This document shows positions 44,202 to 53,723 of a stretch of DNA of 64,000 bases, in pieces. Every line of letters begins with the position of its first letter. The stretch's first letter is position 1. The DNA comes from Leptodontidium sp. MPI-SDFR-AT-0119. Taxonomy: Eukaryota; Ascomycota; Leotiomycetes; Helotiales; Leptodontidiaceae. The stretch is from positions 496,001-560,000 of the forward strand of contig JAHLEZ010000026.1 in the NCBI GenBank assembly GCA_020726505.1. The letters run 5' to 3'. The notes under the pieces were generated by a model. That model did not search any database and had not been told where the DNA came from. It saw only the letters and a list, made by a program, of their open reading frames with translations. Both the position numbers and the translations under genes were made by a program.

Positions 44202-45639
44202 TATGAAGAAGAAATGTGAAGTAATGAGGAGAAGATAGTTAACAGAGGGAGGGAAGATCGTCCCTTTATATCTTTGGAGCTCATGGGAGCCACGGCTTTA
44301 GACTGCCTACGTGTCCGAAATTATTAATCTAGCCCACTATTCAAACCATGTTCGAGGCAGCATGAGAGGTGTCTCGACCAGCTCCTCAGGGGTTTAACGC
44401 TGCGCCTTCAGAAAGATGCTTTAAAGTGGAGCTGGTATCTTCAGGAACTTCCTTCCTTCCGACCGGTTTACTGTTTTGGATATGCCAGCCCGTCTCTATT
44501 GTGGAGAATAGCTGAAAATCGAGGAGCTTCCTTTGCAAATACGAAAAGCGAAAGTTACCTTGGGATTTTCTAAGACACAAATAGCAAGTGGGTGCTGATC
44601 GATCTCGGCGGTTCTATACCACCCCAACAGAATATGGTTTCTCCTTCGGTATAAGATCGTCTCGACCGCATAGTTGCGAATGGAAAAGGCCGCAGTAGCG
44701 GAGCAACCCAGAAGATAATCACTCACCTAAAATAGTAAGGCAGACTTGCCAGCGGGGACTATGAGGGATCTGGATATGCACGAGGGGGTGGTGGATATCT
44801 TGCTCCCATCCTTCACTTACCCTCTTTCGCATCGGCCTGCAATTTGACCTCCAAAGTTCGGACTCAAATAACGCCTACGACAAATGAACAACCCCCCTTT
44901 ATGATTTCAGTACCTAAAATCCGGCATACACTGACTATCGAAAGATTATCGCTCAAATTACGAAGGCCGCTAGAGAACGTCCTAAAATAGTAGAAGCGTT
45001 AGTCATCATTAGATATCCATGTTAAATATGCGTAGACCTAGTAAAACTAATTATATGCAAAACTAAAGCAAATAATACTCGGACCAAATAACACTAAGAA
45101 AACTTCTTAGCCAGGGAGTTATTCAACTGCGCTTGCACCTTCTAAGCTAACAAAGATCTCTAGTTAACAACTAGAGCTTCTATATCTAAGTTTCCCTTAC
45201 TTCTGACCAGTTACTCCAAAGCTCATATATCACTTTTAGAGTTGATAAGAGACCTTAATAAATGCATCGAAATATTTGAATAGATAAACCCATAGTTAAC
45301 ACGGTACGATGTAACAGCACTTCAAAAGCCCCTAATTGGGTGTTGAGCATTTAATTTATCTTTCTGATTATCTTAGCCTTAATCATAGATCACGCAGGTA
45401 AGAATATTTTTCACAAAGCCATATGATGGAAAAAGTTCTACTCAAATGAAGCCAAAGTTATACATTTCACAAACGAATCCCAAGTCTCTTTTTATTCCAC
45501 TAATATCATAAAACAATATAGTCGTACTTCACTTAATAGAACTTAACCTATATATACTAAGGCTTTTAATGGTGTCTTAGCAAGCATACTTTATAAATGA
45601 AATTATAACCGTTAGCAACACATACTTCAAAAACTTATT
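44202..45639. other. AT-rich stretch, no supported gene
   Basis: Two short minus-strand ORFs (44386-44580 and 44496-44726) have no recognised relatives. From 44850 on the composition is clearly AT-rich, with very short ORFs, as expected for RIP-affected DNA. Confidence 0.4.
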
Positions 45640-46291
45640 CTATAAGGGTATTAAATGTTTCCTATTGTAATAACCTAGCGATTCTCTAACCTTATTAATG
45701 TCTGTTAAAGTGCCCCAAGAAATAATTTCTAGAAAGTTAGACGCTTTTGATGACCACCGCTCAAGATGCATTAAGATTAGCTTACCGTCTATCTCGGGAG
45801 CAATTCCATTTCGCATCATCTTAATCGCAATAACTTCGAGTGAACGGGCAGAGGCCGATTCGATGGACTAACATTCATTAAAGTGGGCTAAGTATCCTTT
45901 AAGTCAACTAATGTTTTGATAAAATATTTACTGAGCATACTAATTTTTGCATACCCGTTTAATGAGAATAGTATTTTGGAATTATCAAGTTGTTTATGTG
46001 CAAGATTAAAATTAAACAAATACTGCATGCCTTCGAAGACTTAAGATAAGTTAGCAAGAAACCTAGTTAAGTGTAACAAAAGACTTCCCTAACGACAAGT
46101 CACACTGACGTGGTTCTCCTCGGTTTGAAGGGGAATAACTATAACTTGTCTGAGAGTAGCAGCGGTATAGTCCGTAATAATGAAGAAGAAGTTTTGAAAT
46201 CTGTACACCTCTATAATAGCAAGTAGGTTTTCATACCGGGATATGCCAAGTTTCTCAAAGTTGTAAGATGCGAGTTTCTTTACTACAAACA

Positions 46292-46308
46292 TCTAGACCA
46301 GAGCTAGG
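46292..46308 (+). repeat. LINE target duplication, left
   Basis: TCTAGACCAGAGCTAGG; one mismatch with 46911-46927. Confidence 0.75.
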
Positions 46309-46326
46309 CTCAGAATAACCCCCGGT

Positions 46327-46698
46327 ACTCCGCGAGAGACTGCCAGCGACTTCTACCAGCTCAAAATCGGCCACGGCTACATCAAATCATACCTCCACAA
46401 GCTCGGCCATGCGTCCAACGACAGGTGCAGATGCAGTGCGAAAGAGACCGCTCAACACCTACTACTCAGCTGCCCAGAAACGGGTCTAGCCAGGAAGTAC
46501 GTAAGAGACACCTTACAGCTCAAAACGCCCCTCTCTCAACGAATTCTCATGCATACAACGAAAGGAATCGTTGCCACGGTTGAATTCCTAAAGACCACGA
46601 AGGTAGCCACGAGAGCGTGGCACCTGGGGAGGGGGGAAGAAGTAGAGGAGGAGGAGGAGGAGGAGGAGGAGGAGGAGGAGGAGGAGGATGGCGACTAG
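46327..46698 (+). pseudogene. LINE ORF2 C-terminal end with acidic repeat tail
   Basis: The reading frame gives FYQLKIGHGYIKSYLHKLGH, CRCSAKETAQHLLLSCPETG and ARKYVRDTLQLKTPLSQRIL. The GHGY...YL.......C.C...ET..HLLL.CP pattern is the zinc-binding end that follows RNase H in fungal Tad-like LINEs. A run of Glu from a (GAG)n tract (46643-46687) precedes the stop. The reverse transcriptase, endonuclease and RNase H domains are absent because of 5' truncation. Confidence 0.75.
46643..46687 (+). repeat. (GAG)n microsatellite inside the LINE
   Basis: About 14 consecutive GAG triplets encoding polyglutamate at the end of the LINE protein. Confidence 0.8.
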
Positions 46699-46910
46699 TC
46701 ACATGACTAGAGACTGTTAAAACACCTTTCTTTTGTACAAATAGGGCAAGACCCTCACCAGCGCTTAGAACACATCAGACAGAGCCCCCAACCCTGTACC
46801 ACAGCTTTCTTTGTTACTAGAATCAGCTCAAACAGCTAGGGAGAAATCCCTGCCATGCTGCATAGTCATAGACTCACATAGCATGTAAAAAGGAATAATA
46901 ATAATAATAA

Positions 46911-46927
46911 TCTAGACCAGAGCTCGG
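46911..46927 (+). repeat. LINE target duplication, right
   Basis: TCTAGACCAGAGCTCGG, partner of 46292-46308. Confidence 0.75.
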
Positions 46928-47138
46928 ATTATGCAGGCTGCTATAATCGAACCACCACGCTCAAGGGACCGGAGGGATGTATATCTATTCCAAGAACTCT
47001 CTATCTTAACGAGCGGAGGTTGCTCTCGTTGTGTGACTGACTTTGTCGGTTGGGCTCTAACCGATGGCCCGTCAGGCGGATTGATTCTCAAAGGAATTGG
47101 AGACGGGACCCTACCCTCCATCGTCAGCTGAACCAAAC

Positions 47139-47601
47139 ATGGCAGGCCTGCCAAACGCTAAAGGTAAAAATCCGAACCACTATTCATTCAAGTTTACCGA
47201 CATCTCACCACCTCTCACTGATGCCCTTCTGGTTGAGGCCGAGGCAAAACGCGAAGCATCCGGTATATGTCGATCATTCGAGTACCTTCATCTTCAAACT
47301 AACGTAGGCTACAGATGCAGCTCTTGAAAGCGAGAAAACCAAAGATGCGGCTAATTTAGCTACTAAGCAAGCAAGACTCGCAGCCACTGAAGCTAGACTC
47401 CTCGCAACTATAGCTTCGACCCTAGCCATTGAGGCCCAGATCACAAGCATAGAGGTCAAGAAGCAGGAGCGAATCCAGAGATCGATGTTCGAGAAGGAGC
47501 TTGACCGCCTGTTTTCAGGTGTCTCGGATACTATTAGTCAGGCAGCAGCTCAGAAAGCCATGGAATCGATGTATCCTGAAAAAACTATTAGGCATATCTA
47601 A
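47139..47601 (+). CDS. Small coiled-coil protein, 136 aa
   Basis: Exons 47139-47262 and 47315-47601 join in frame across a 52-nt intron (donor GTATAT, branch CTAAC, acceptor ACAG). The protein has a short basic head (MAGLPNAKGKNPNHYSFKFT) and then a long Ala/Glu/Lys-rich helix (KTKDAANLATKQARLAATEA) likely to be a coiled coil. No domain is recognised. The frame is open to TAA 47599-47601. A further downstream open stretch (to 47871) reads acidic then Lys-rich residues and might have been part of a longer protein before a stop arose. It runs divergently from the disrupted kinase-like gene, with overlapping 5' ends. Confidence 0.45.
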
Positions 47602-49540
47602 CCGAGAGGGGTTGATGAGGTATGCCAGAATGATTAATCGTATCTTTCTAAGCTCTTTTGGCTGACATATGACTGGGAGAAGCTCCTCAATCTCGATCTG
47701 GATAGTCGCAATTCCTTTGCTAAGTCAATGACGGTCGTCGTATCCGAGGTTGCTGCTGGTGATGAAGATATCGTAGAGGGAAAGGTGGAGGTGAAGTTCG
47801 AGAATGTAGAGGGCAAGAGTGTAAAGACCAAGAAGAGTAACAAGATCAAGAAGTATAGGAAGACACCCTAATCTAGCGGTTAGATAGCTGTCTGGTTATT
47901 TACTTAGTATAACTATCCTACGTACATGTGACTAGTAATGAAATCCCAGTTACTAGGTTCTTCTAGAGGGAATGGCCTAGGACCGATGCTCTCCTAGCAT
48001 CGCTGTCCTAGGCTATAACCTTCCTAAGCCTAAGGTCCTAGTAACTACGTTGTCCTAGTGCTTCCCGAAACCCGTGACTTGGAAGCGTCCGTAACAGGTA
48101 CACGGCACTGCCTCTCTAGCCGCCTGTAATTTCTTTGTTTGAGAAATGCAGCAATGCCCTACGAGTTGTTGATGGTTTTCATCTCCCCGAGGCACTTCTT
48201 ACATATAACCATGTTCGGGAAATAGTTGAGTTAATTCTCAACAGAGTGTCAGTGATAGTTCCAGTCACAGGGACAATCAGGTCTCTTCTATAAGTCAATC
48301 ATCTTGGGAGCGACCAGACAAAGGAACCCACGACATTGATCGTATTGACAAGGAGCAGGATGTATACCCATGCATGGTTGCATTGAGGCAATGGCTTTTA
48401 AGCTAAACAGGATTCTTGTTCTGTTTCTGGCTGAAGCTCACAGGGGTACAAATTGCTATCAACAAGAAAGTCTCAAATTACTTCTCTTACAATTCCAGTC
48501 TCAATGTCAAACGCATATCCTAAGACTTTAGCCTCCTGTGGCAAGAACGCCCAGTTTTTAATTGTTTCCACATCCTGGCGGATGCTCTCGTCGAGGCCGA
48601 TGCTAGTTAAGGCGTTAGTTTCTAACTCTTAACAGGATCCTTGAGACTGACTCCCTGAAAGTGCCAAAAACAGTATCTTGAACTTCATGGGCGTGTGTAG
48701 GTGCTCTTTTGCTCAGCTTCGACCTTACTTCGTCGTCGGTAGTGTTTAGCCCGCCGCAGTCTGGCATATATTAGCATTATTGTGTGATTGGCTGCATATT
48801 CGAAAGTTACCGCTATGGTGGACCACCACAACCAAACTGATAGGTATAATTGTTCCCATAACCTGGAGCGATCGAAAGGCGTCCATGGCCCGCCCACCAG
48901 CATTGCGTATCACCTGAGCTTCTAGAGTTCGTATGAGTTGTGGCTTTTAACATAAAGATATGGATCTCGAACCTCCATGTTTGAGCCCTAGAAATTCGTT
49001 TGGATTGATGCGTGCGTCGGCACAGCTCACTAAAGATTTATAAAGTCCTTAGCACTCTATAGCCAATAAGCTTAGGTTGAGACTAACCAATGAATATCAT
49101 CCCCTGTCCAGGAGGCATATGGGCTACAATTTCCTTGATCCTTACTGGAGGTGTATATGTCGCCAGAGAACTCCTATTAGAGATAATCAGCTGACGAAAG
49201 AGTCCTAGATATCTAAAGCTCAATATACTTGTTACGATCAAGTAATTCTTTGATCAATACATCGGCCATGACCGGGAGTTGTTTCGATGAATCAGACATA
49301 GATGAGACGAGTACTCTTGCGTAGGGTTATTTTGAACCGGAAAATTACACGAGGGAGCAAACAGTTTCTTTATAGGAGGTCTATCCTTCTACAACAAAAC
49401 GTGCCTCGGGGCAATAATCACCAAGTAGCCGTGGCCACTTCTAAGGCTAGTATGTAGCAGCAATAGAAGTCTAACAGAGTACTTGGGAACATCTAAATCA
49501 ATGACACAGATGTATATGCGGAGAAAGATCTGCTGCTTTT
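47602..49540. other. Nearly gene-free stretch
   Basis: A Cys-rich open stretch on the minus strand at about 48130-48440 (with stops that would fit Gln) could be a decayed unknown gene; an ORF at 48685-48903 is unsupported. Nothing else recognised. Confidence 0.35.
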
Positions 49541-49795
49541 GCGGGTTGCGAATGGGTGTGCGGATTACATGCGGAGTGGATTACAAATCCGGGGATTAAG
49601 ATTCGCCGCGGCTTGAGTTACGTGCGGGTGATGTGCTGTTTTGCGGGTTGCGAATGAGTGTGCGGATTACCAAAGTACATGCGGAGTGGATTTCAAATCC
49701 GGGGATTAAGATTCGCCGCGGCTTGAGTTACGTGCGGGTGATGTGCTGTTTTGCGGGTTGCGAATGAGTGTGCAGATTACATGCGGAGTGGGGCT
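49541..49795 (+). repeat. Tandem repeat, units of 102 and 110 bp
   Basis: Units start at GCGGGTTGCGAATG at 49541, 49643 and 49753; the second is longer by an 8-bp block (CAAAGTAC) near its start, and the third is cut off after about 43 bp. Between units there are only a few substitutions (for example GGGTGTG/GAGTGTG), so the array is young. Nothing coding. Confidence 0.8.
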
Positions 49796-50059
49796 GAAAC
49801 ACAAACTCTTCTACCTTGTACACGGGTAATTATAAATATTATAAATATACTGTAACCGCAAACTATTCTTTGTATCTTTTTCATTCTCTACTTGACCCAG
49901 GCTTAGCAGATGCAAATTTGCCGCGGATATATTTTTAAGGTAGGCCATATTGTACCAAAACTAGACCTTCTGGCTAATTGCCCTTACTCACAGATAACTC
50001 TCTTGAAGTCGAGCCAGACCTGATACGTCGTGTAGCTGCATCAGTTTCACGTTGAAACT
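49796..50059. promoter_or_regulatory. 5' region of the MBL-fold gene
   Basis: AT-rich stretch (AATATTATAAATATAC-like at about 49835) then a pyrimidine-rich leader ahead of ATG 50060. Confidence 0.35.
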
Positions 50060-50929
50060 ATGCCTTCCCTTCGAGCGGACGTCTTCGTAGCTCTTCCAAT
50101 ACCATTCAAGGGCCGAAACGGTGTCCCTGATGGAGTCTGGTCACCTATTTCTTGTACCTTGATTCATGCGGAGAGGGAAGCCGTGCTCGTGGACACTCCA
50201 ATCACTATTGATCAAACTGAAGAATTGATTGAGTGGATTGAAAAGAGGATTCCTGGTAAACGCCTAACGAAGATATACATTACGCATGGGCATGGAGATC
50301 ACTGGTTTGGAATCCCCCTCCTCGTTCGGCGATTTCCTGGGGTGCAGACGATCGCTACAGCGGGTACCATCGAGCACATGAAAGGACAGATCAGTACGAC
50401 AGTATTCCGCGACTTTTGGACCGCTCATTTCCCCGGAGGACAGATTCCCGAACAGACCGAGATGGCCACGCCTCTAGGGCCTAGCAATGAGTTCTATATG
50501 GAAGGACATGTGTTCAAGGCCGTGGAAGTGGGGCAGTCAGACACTCACGATACCACAATTCTATGGATTCCGAATATCAAGCTAGCTGTTTGCGGCGACG
50601 TTGTGTATGGAGACGTGCACCAGATGCTCGCAGAATGTACCACGAGGGAGCTGCGCGCCGCCTGGATTGCTAGTATCGGCAAAATAGAAGCTTTGAAGCC
50701 GGAACTCGTTGTTGCTGGGCACAAGCAGCCGCATGAGCTGGATGGGACATTTCATTTGCAAAACTCAAGGAGCTACATTGAGACGTTCCAGGAATTGATT
50801 GACGCAGGTGCGAAGGATGCGGAGGAGCTTTCCCGGGAAATGGTAAAGAAATTCCCTACCCGATTTAACATGGCGGCCCTGAATTCTGGCTGCTTTGCTG
50901 CTTTCTCAGCTTCTGGAAGTGCTCAATAA
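50060..50929 (+). CDS. Metallo-beta-lactamase-fold hydrolase, 289 aa
   Basis: A single exon encodes 289 aa. The zinc-binding motif THGHGDHWFG is at residues 75-84 (HxHxDH at 76-81), preceded by the typical TLIHAEREAVLVDTP strand and metal-binding loop. A further His lies in GQSDTHDTT near 160, then Asp in VCGDVVYGDVHQ and His in VVAGHKQPHE, completing the metal site. Fungal members of this type include lactonases, hydrolases in secondary metabolism and detoxification enzymes; the substrate is not predictable. No signal peptide. The frame is unbroken and the length normal, so it looks functional. It stands alone among debris between 47.6 and 53 kb. Confidence 0.85.
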   Translation: MPSLRADVFVALPIPFKGRNGVPDGVWSPISCTLIHAEREAVLVDTPITIDQTEELIEWIEKRIPGKRLTKIYITHGHGDHWFGIPLLVRRFPGVQTIATAGTIEHMKGQISTTVFRDFWTAHFPGGQIPEQTEMATPLGPSNEFYMEGHVFKAVEVGQSDTHDTTILWIPNIKLAVCGDVVYGDVHQMLAECTTRELRAAWIASIGKIEALKPELVVAGHKQPHELDGTFHLQNSRSYIETFQELIDAGAKDAEELSREMVKKFPTRFNMAALNSGCFAAFSASGSAQ

Positions 50930-51443
50930 ACTGTAGATAGATATTATTCGATCCTTAGAAGTTTCAATACGAAGTCATAACATAATTTACTCGTAGCGGT
51001 TGAACTGTGAAGTCCAGTTCGGCGAAGACTGACTTCAGATTATAATAATGTATAAATAAATGAAGTTTGTTAGATCAGGTGATTCTAAGAAGTGGTTAAC
51101 AACGTATCTAATTCTAGAAGTAAAATATACCAATCTCTATAAGTTAATATCTATCTTGCTAAGCTAAGTAAAAGTTTAATAAACTAAAATTATACTTATC
51201 GGTACACGTGACCCAGGATCTAACAGAAGTCTATCTGCCCGGCTAAAGCCTAAAAGGCCACTAGTCTATATTACATGATATACTTCCTTTAGTATTGTCT
51301 TAGTCTCCTAGAGCCCACACAAACTCCCTGTCTAAATGACTTTCTGATTATACTTCGTATCAAGGGTAATAATCTCGCCTTTTCTGTCTGAGCGCGGACC
51401 TATGTAAACTAGATACTTGGCAATGCTGCTTTACATGATTTCC
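50930..51443. other. AT-rich spacer
   Basis: No ORF of note. No inverted repeats for the following transposon were recognised in it. Confidence 0.35.
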
Positions 51444-52499
51444 CTAGTATTTTATGCGGCCTCCTTCTGCTTCAATCACTGCTTTACATCTCTCAGGCAT
51501 TTCCCGTATTAATTCCCTAATCCTTTCAATCGTAATAGATTCCCAAGCCTCTATTACAGCTTCTCGTAGCCTCTTATACGACTTATGAACCTCCGGGTAC
51601 TTCCTTTCAATATAATCCTTCATATCATCCCAAATCGTTTCAATTGGATTTAAATCAGGAGAATTCGCTGGCCAAAAGATAGGAGTAATTCCAATTGCTT
51701 CAAATACTGAACAAGTAAACGCAGAAGCGTGACCTTTTGCGTTATCTTGTTGAAATTGAAGCTCGGGATATTGCTGTAGGATCTCCTGAACCTTTGGTAT
51801 AATAACCCCTGAGTACGAGCCTTCATTTATTGTTTCCCAATCCTTCTCCCAGAATAACCCTTTATGTCGACCGTATTTCCCTGGTATTATACCCCAAAAC
51901 ATCCAACCGATCTTCCTTTGGTGTCGTCCTTCGATACAATCAGGGTGTAAAACCTCTTCCGGGCCAATTTTTCGAGTAACCCAATCCTTCGTATATTTCC
52001 CTGGTTGAACCCAGGTCTCGTCACTCCAAACGATCGAAAACCACTGCTCATCAGTCCAATCCTCGTGTTCAATCGCCCATTGAAGCCTTTGGATTCGATT
52101 CGTATACGTAAGGACAGGTTTTCGGCGTGCAATTCGGCGGGCGTATCCTTCCTTCTTAAAGGCTGTACGAATAGCGTGAAGACCTCAATTCCAACCAATA
52201 ATTGAAGGTATATCACTCCAATGAGTACGTCGATTCTTCTTAGAAGCAGTAACCCATTCGATAAGGCGTTTTCGTTGAGGAGTATTTAAGTACGACTTCT
52301 TTCCACAAAGGTGCTTTTGCGGAGTCAATCGATGCCGAAGAGCGTACTTCACTTGATCACGAGTAAGGTTCAATTGAAGAGCAATTTGATCTTGAGTCCA
52401 ATGAGCATCAAAGTAAAGAGTTTCGATTCTTAATCGATCGTCGCGAGTTGTTGATTTTTGTGGGGTTTTTGGCACAGGTACACTGAATGTTGACTCCAT
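51444..52499 (-). pseudogene. Tc1/mariner transposase with one stop codon
   Basis: From ATG 52499 (MESTFSVPVPKTPQKSTTRD; an upstream Met at 52544 is also in frame) the frame runs to the stop at 51444. Helix-turn-helix parts (WTQDQIALQLNLTRDQVKYA) are followed by the DDE_3 core: IVWSDETWVQ, QQDNAKGHAS, NSPDLNPIETIWDDMK. The only break seen is TGA 52185-52187 (IIGWN*GLHAIR), where Trp would fit, again a C-to-T change on the other strand. All three catalytic acidic residues are present. This copy is therefore much less decayed than the other transposons here. Terminal repeats were not found by eye. Confidence 0.85.
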
Positions 52500-52927
52500 G
52501 TTGAATCTCTTGATTTCTACTTGTAGATGGCTTACCATCGTCAAAGCCTTTACTCCTAATAATATCTAGTGTGGTGGATGGAGACTTCTCACTCTCTAGG
52601 CTCGGCAATCACTTTCATAGGTCTCGGTGGCGTTCGAGCGGCAATATGTAGGCTTACGGCTACTGCTGGGTAAGTGACAATATTATTCATACTACCTCAG
52701 ATCAAGTTGCTAATACGAATACTGCCCAGTTGTTCAAATCACGCCTGTCAAATAGTGAGACGTCACACTTCCCCTCGTCACTTTCTCCACCCTGCCATTC
52801 TTTCCTCGGCTGACATGTATGGAACAACAACAGGACTGACAACTCAACCACCAGCCTTTGGAGATTCATTAGCTTCCTTGGAATGGTATTCTGCTACTAA
52901 CCTTCCCCACGAAATAACACCGACAAC

Positions 52928-53119
52928 ATGTCCTCTCTAGACATCCTCAAACAAATCAATTACATGGCCATCCTATCCTTCGGCGCTTCGGCCGTATAAC
53001 CCTACTCTTAGTCGAACTCCAAGCTGGTCGGGATCAATATCCTTGGACGAGCGGTACAGTGCTAGGACCATTAATATCCGGCGTCGTTATAATTTTCGCG
53101 TTTCCAATATGGTAATAGA
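52928..53119 (+). pseudogene. Major facilitator transporter fragment
   Basis: The frame from ATG 52928 gives LDILKQINYMAILSFGASAV then stops; the next frame continues TLLLVELQAGRDQYPWTSGT and VLGPLISGVVIIFAFPIW. The D..G.......LL..ELQ.G..QYPW.S..V...I.G.V pattern is the middle of fungal 14-helix drug:H+ transporters. One frameshift and a stop. Only about two helices are left. No other transporter parts were recognised nearby. Confidence 0.45.
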
Positions 53120-53723
53120 AAGGAAGGAAGTCGCCGATGGTGCCGTGAGCTATTTTTGAAGGGCAGAGTGTGGTGGCTATCTTCTAGTGGTAGTGTTTAT
53201 TAGTAGTGAGTTTTAAACACGTCGGATATAAAAAGACGTGCATATCATGTTCTAATCTTGATTCTTGCCTGCAACGACTAGCGTTTACAAGAGAACCGTC
53301 TGAATTTTGGCTATTCGATACCAAAACCCTCGTTGAAAAATCACAGCATTTTCCGTGACCTCAAAAAACACCATAGCACCTAACCTAAAGTCCCTACAAT
53401 CAGATTTTACTTTCCGTCTTAAAAGCATTCATATAACTCATATTCAGCGTGAGAAAAAATAATCAAACTAATCTATTATAATTAATTATAATCTGATTAG
53501 TAAGAAGTGGCCCATGACGAGATGCGTCAGGATGCATGGTGGGCTGGATGCTTCAACGAAGTCATAGCTCCCCCTCCCTATCGTCACTGCTCTTGCATCC
53601 AGCAAGCTCTCAAGGCAGGTTTGCTACATGATTTCAGAGTTCCTTTTACCATTAAACCTTCGAAATCTTTTCTTTCTACAGCTCCAAACTCTACACTCTC
53701 AAGATTTCCTTACTCCAACGATT
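53120..53723. other. Intergenic, 5' side of the LEA-like gene
   Basis: AT-rich; a 113-aa ORF at 53507-53848 overlaps the LEA gene start and is unsupported. Confidence 0.35.

Larger units (their letters stand above)
46309..46910 (+). mobile_element. 5'-truncated LINE copy
   Basis: An ORF at 46327-46698 ends a LINE reverse-transcriptase protein, followed by about 210 bp of 3' sequence and a short (AAT)n tail (46893-46910). A 17-bp target duplication flanks the whole. Truncation at the 5' end, a simple-repeat tail and a long duplication are the usual signs of target-primed reverse transcription. Confidence 0.8.
45640..47154 (-). pseudogene. Kinase-like pseudogene (minus strand), interrupted by a LINE
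   Basis: The 5' part (46928-47154) reads SWNRYTSLRSLERGGSIIAA. On the other side of the LINE copy the frame continues VVKKLASYNFEKLG, ENLLAIIEVYRFQNFFFIIT and DYTAATLRQVIVIPLQTEE, the N-lobe and hinge of a kinase-like fold. A probable intron leads to FEGMQYLFNFNLAHKQLDNS then KILFSLNGYAKISMLSKYF (catalytic-loop-like, no HRD), and a C-lobe-like end (HLERWSSKASNFLEIISWGT) with several stops. Removing the LINE and one duplication copy puts the two halves in the same frame, broken only by a TAG where Trp would fit. The parent was probably a pseudokinase-like sensor. Confidence 0.6.

Noticed and set aside
46643..46687. Regular array as a possible CRISPR
   Set aside because: A plain GAG microsatellite within a LINE ORF; fungal DNA, no spacers.
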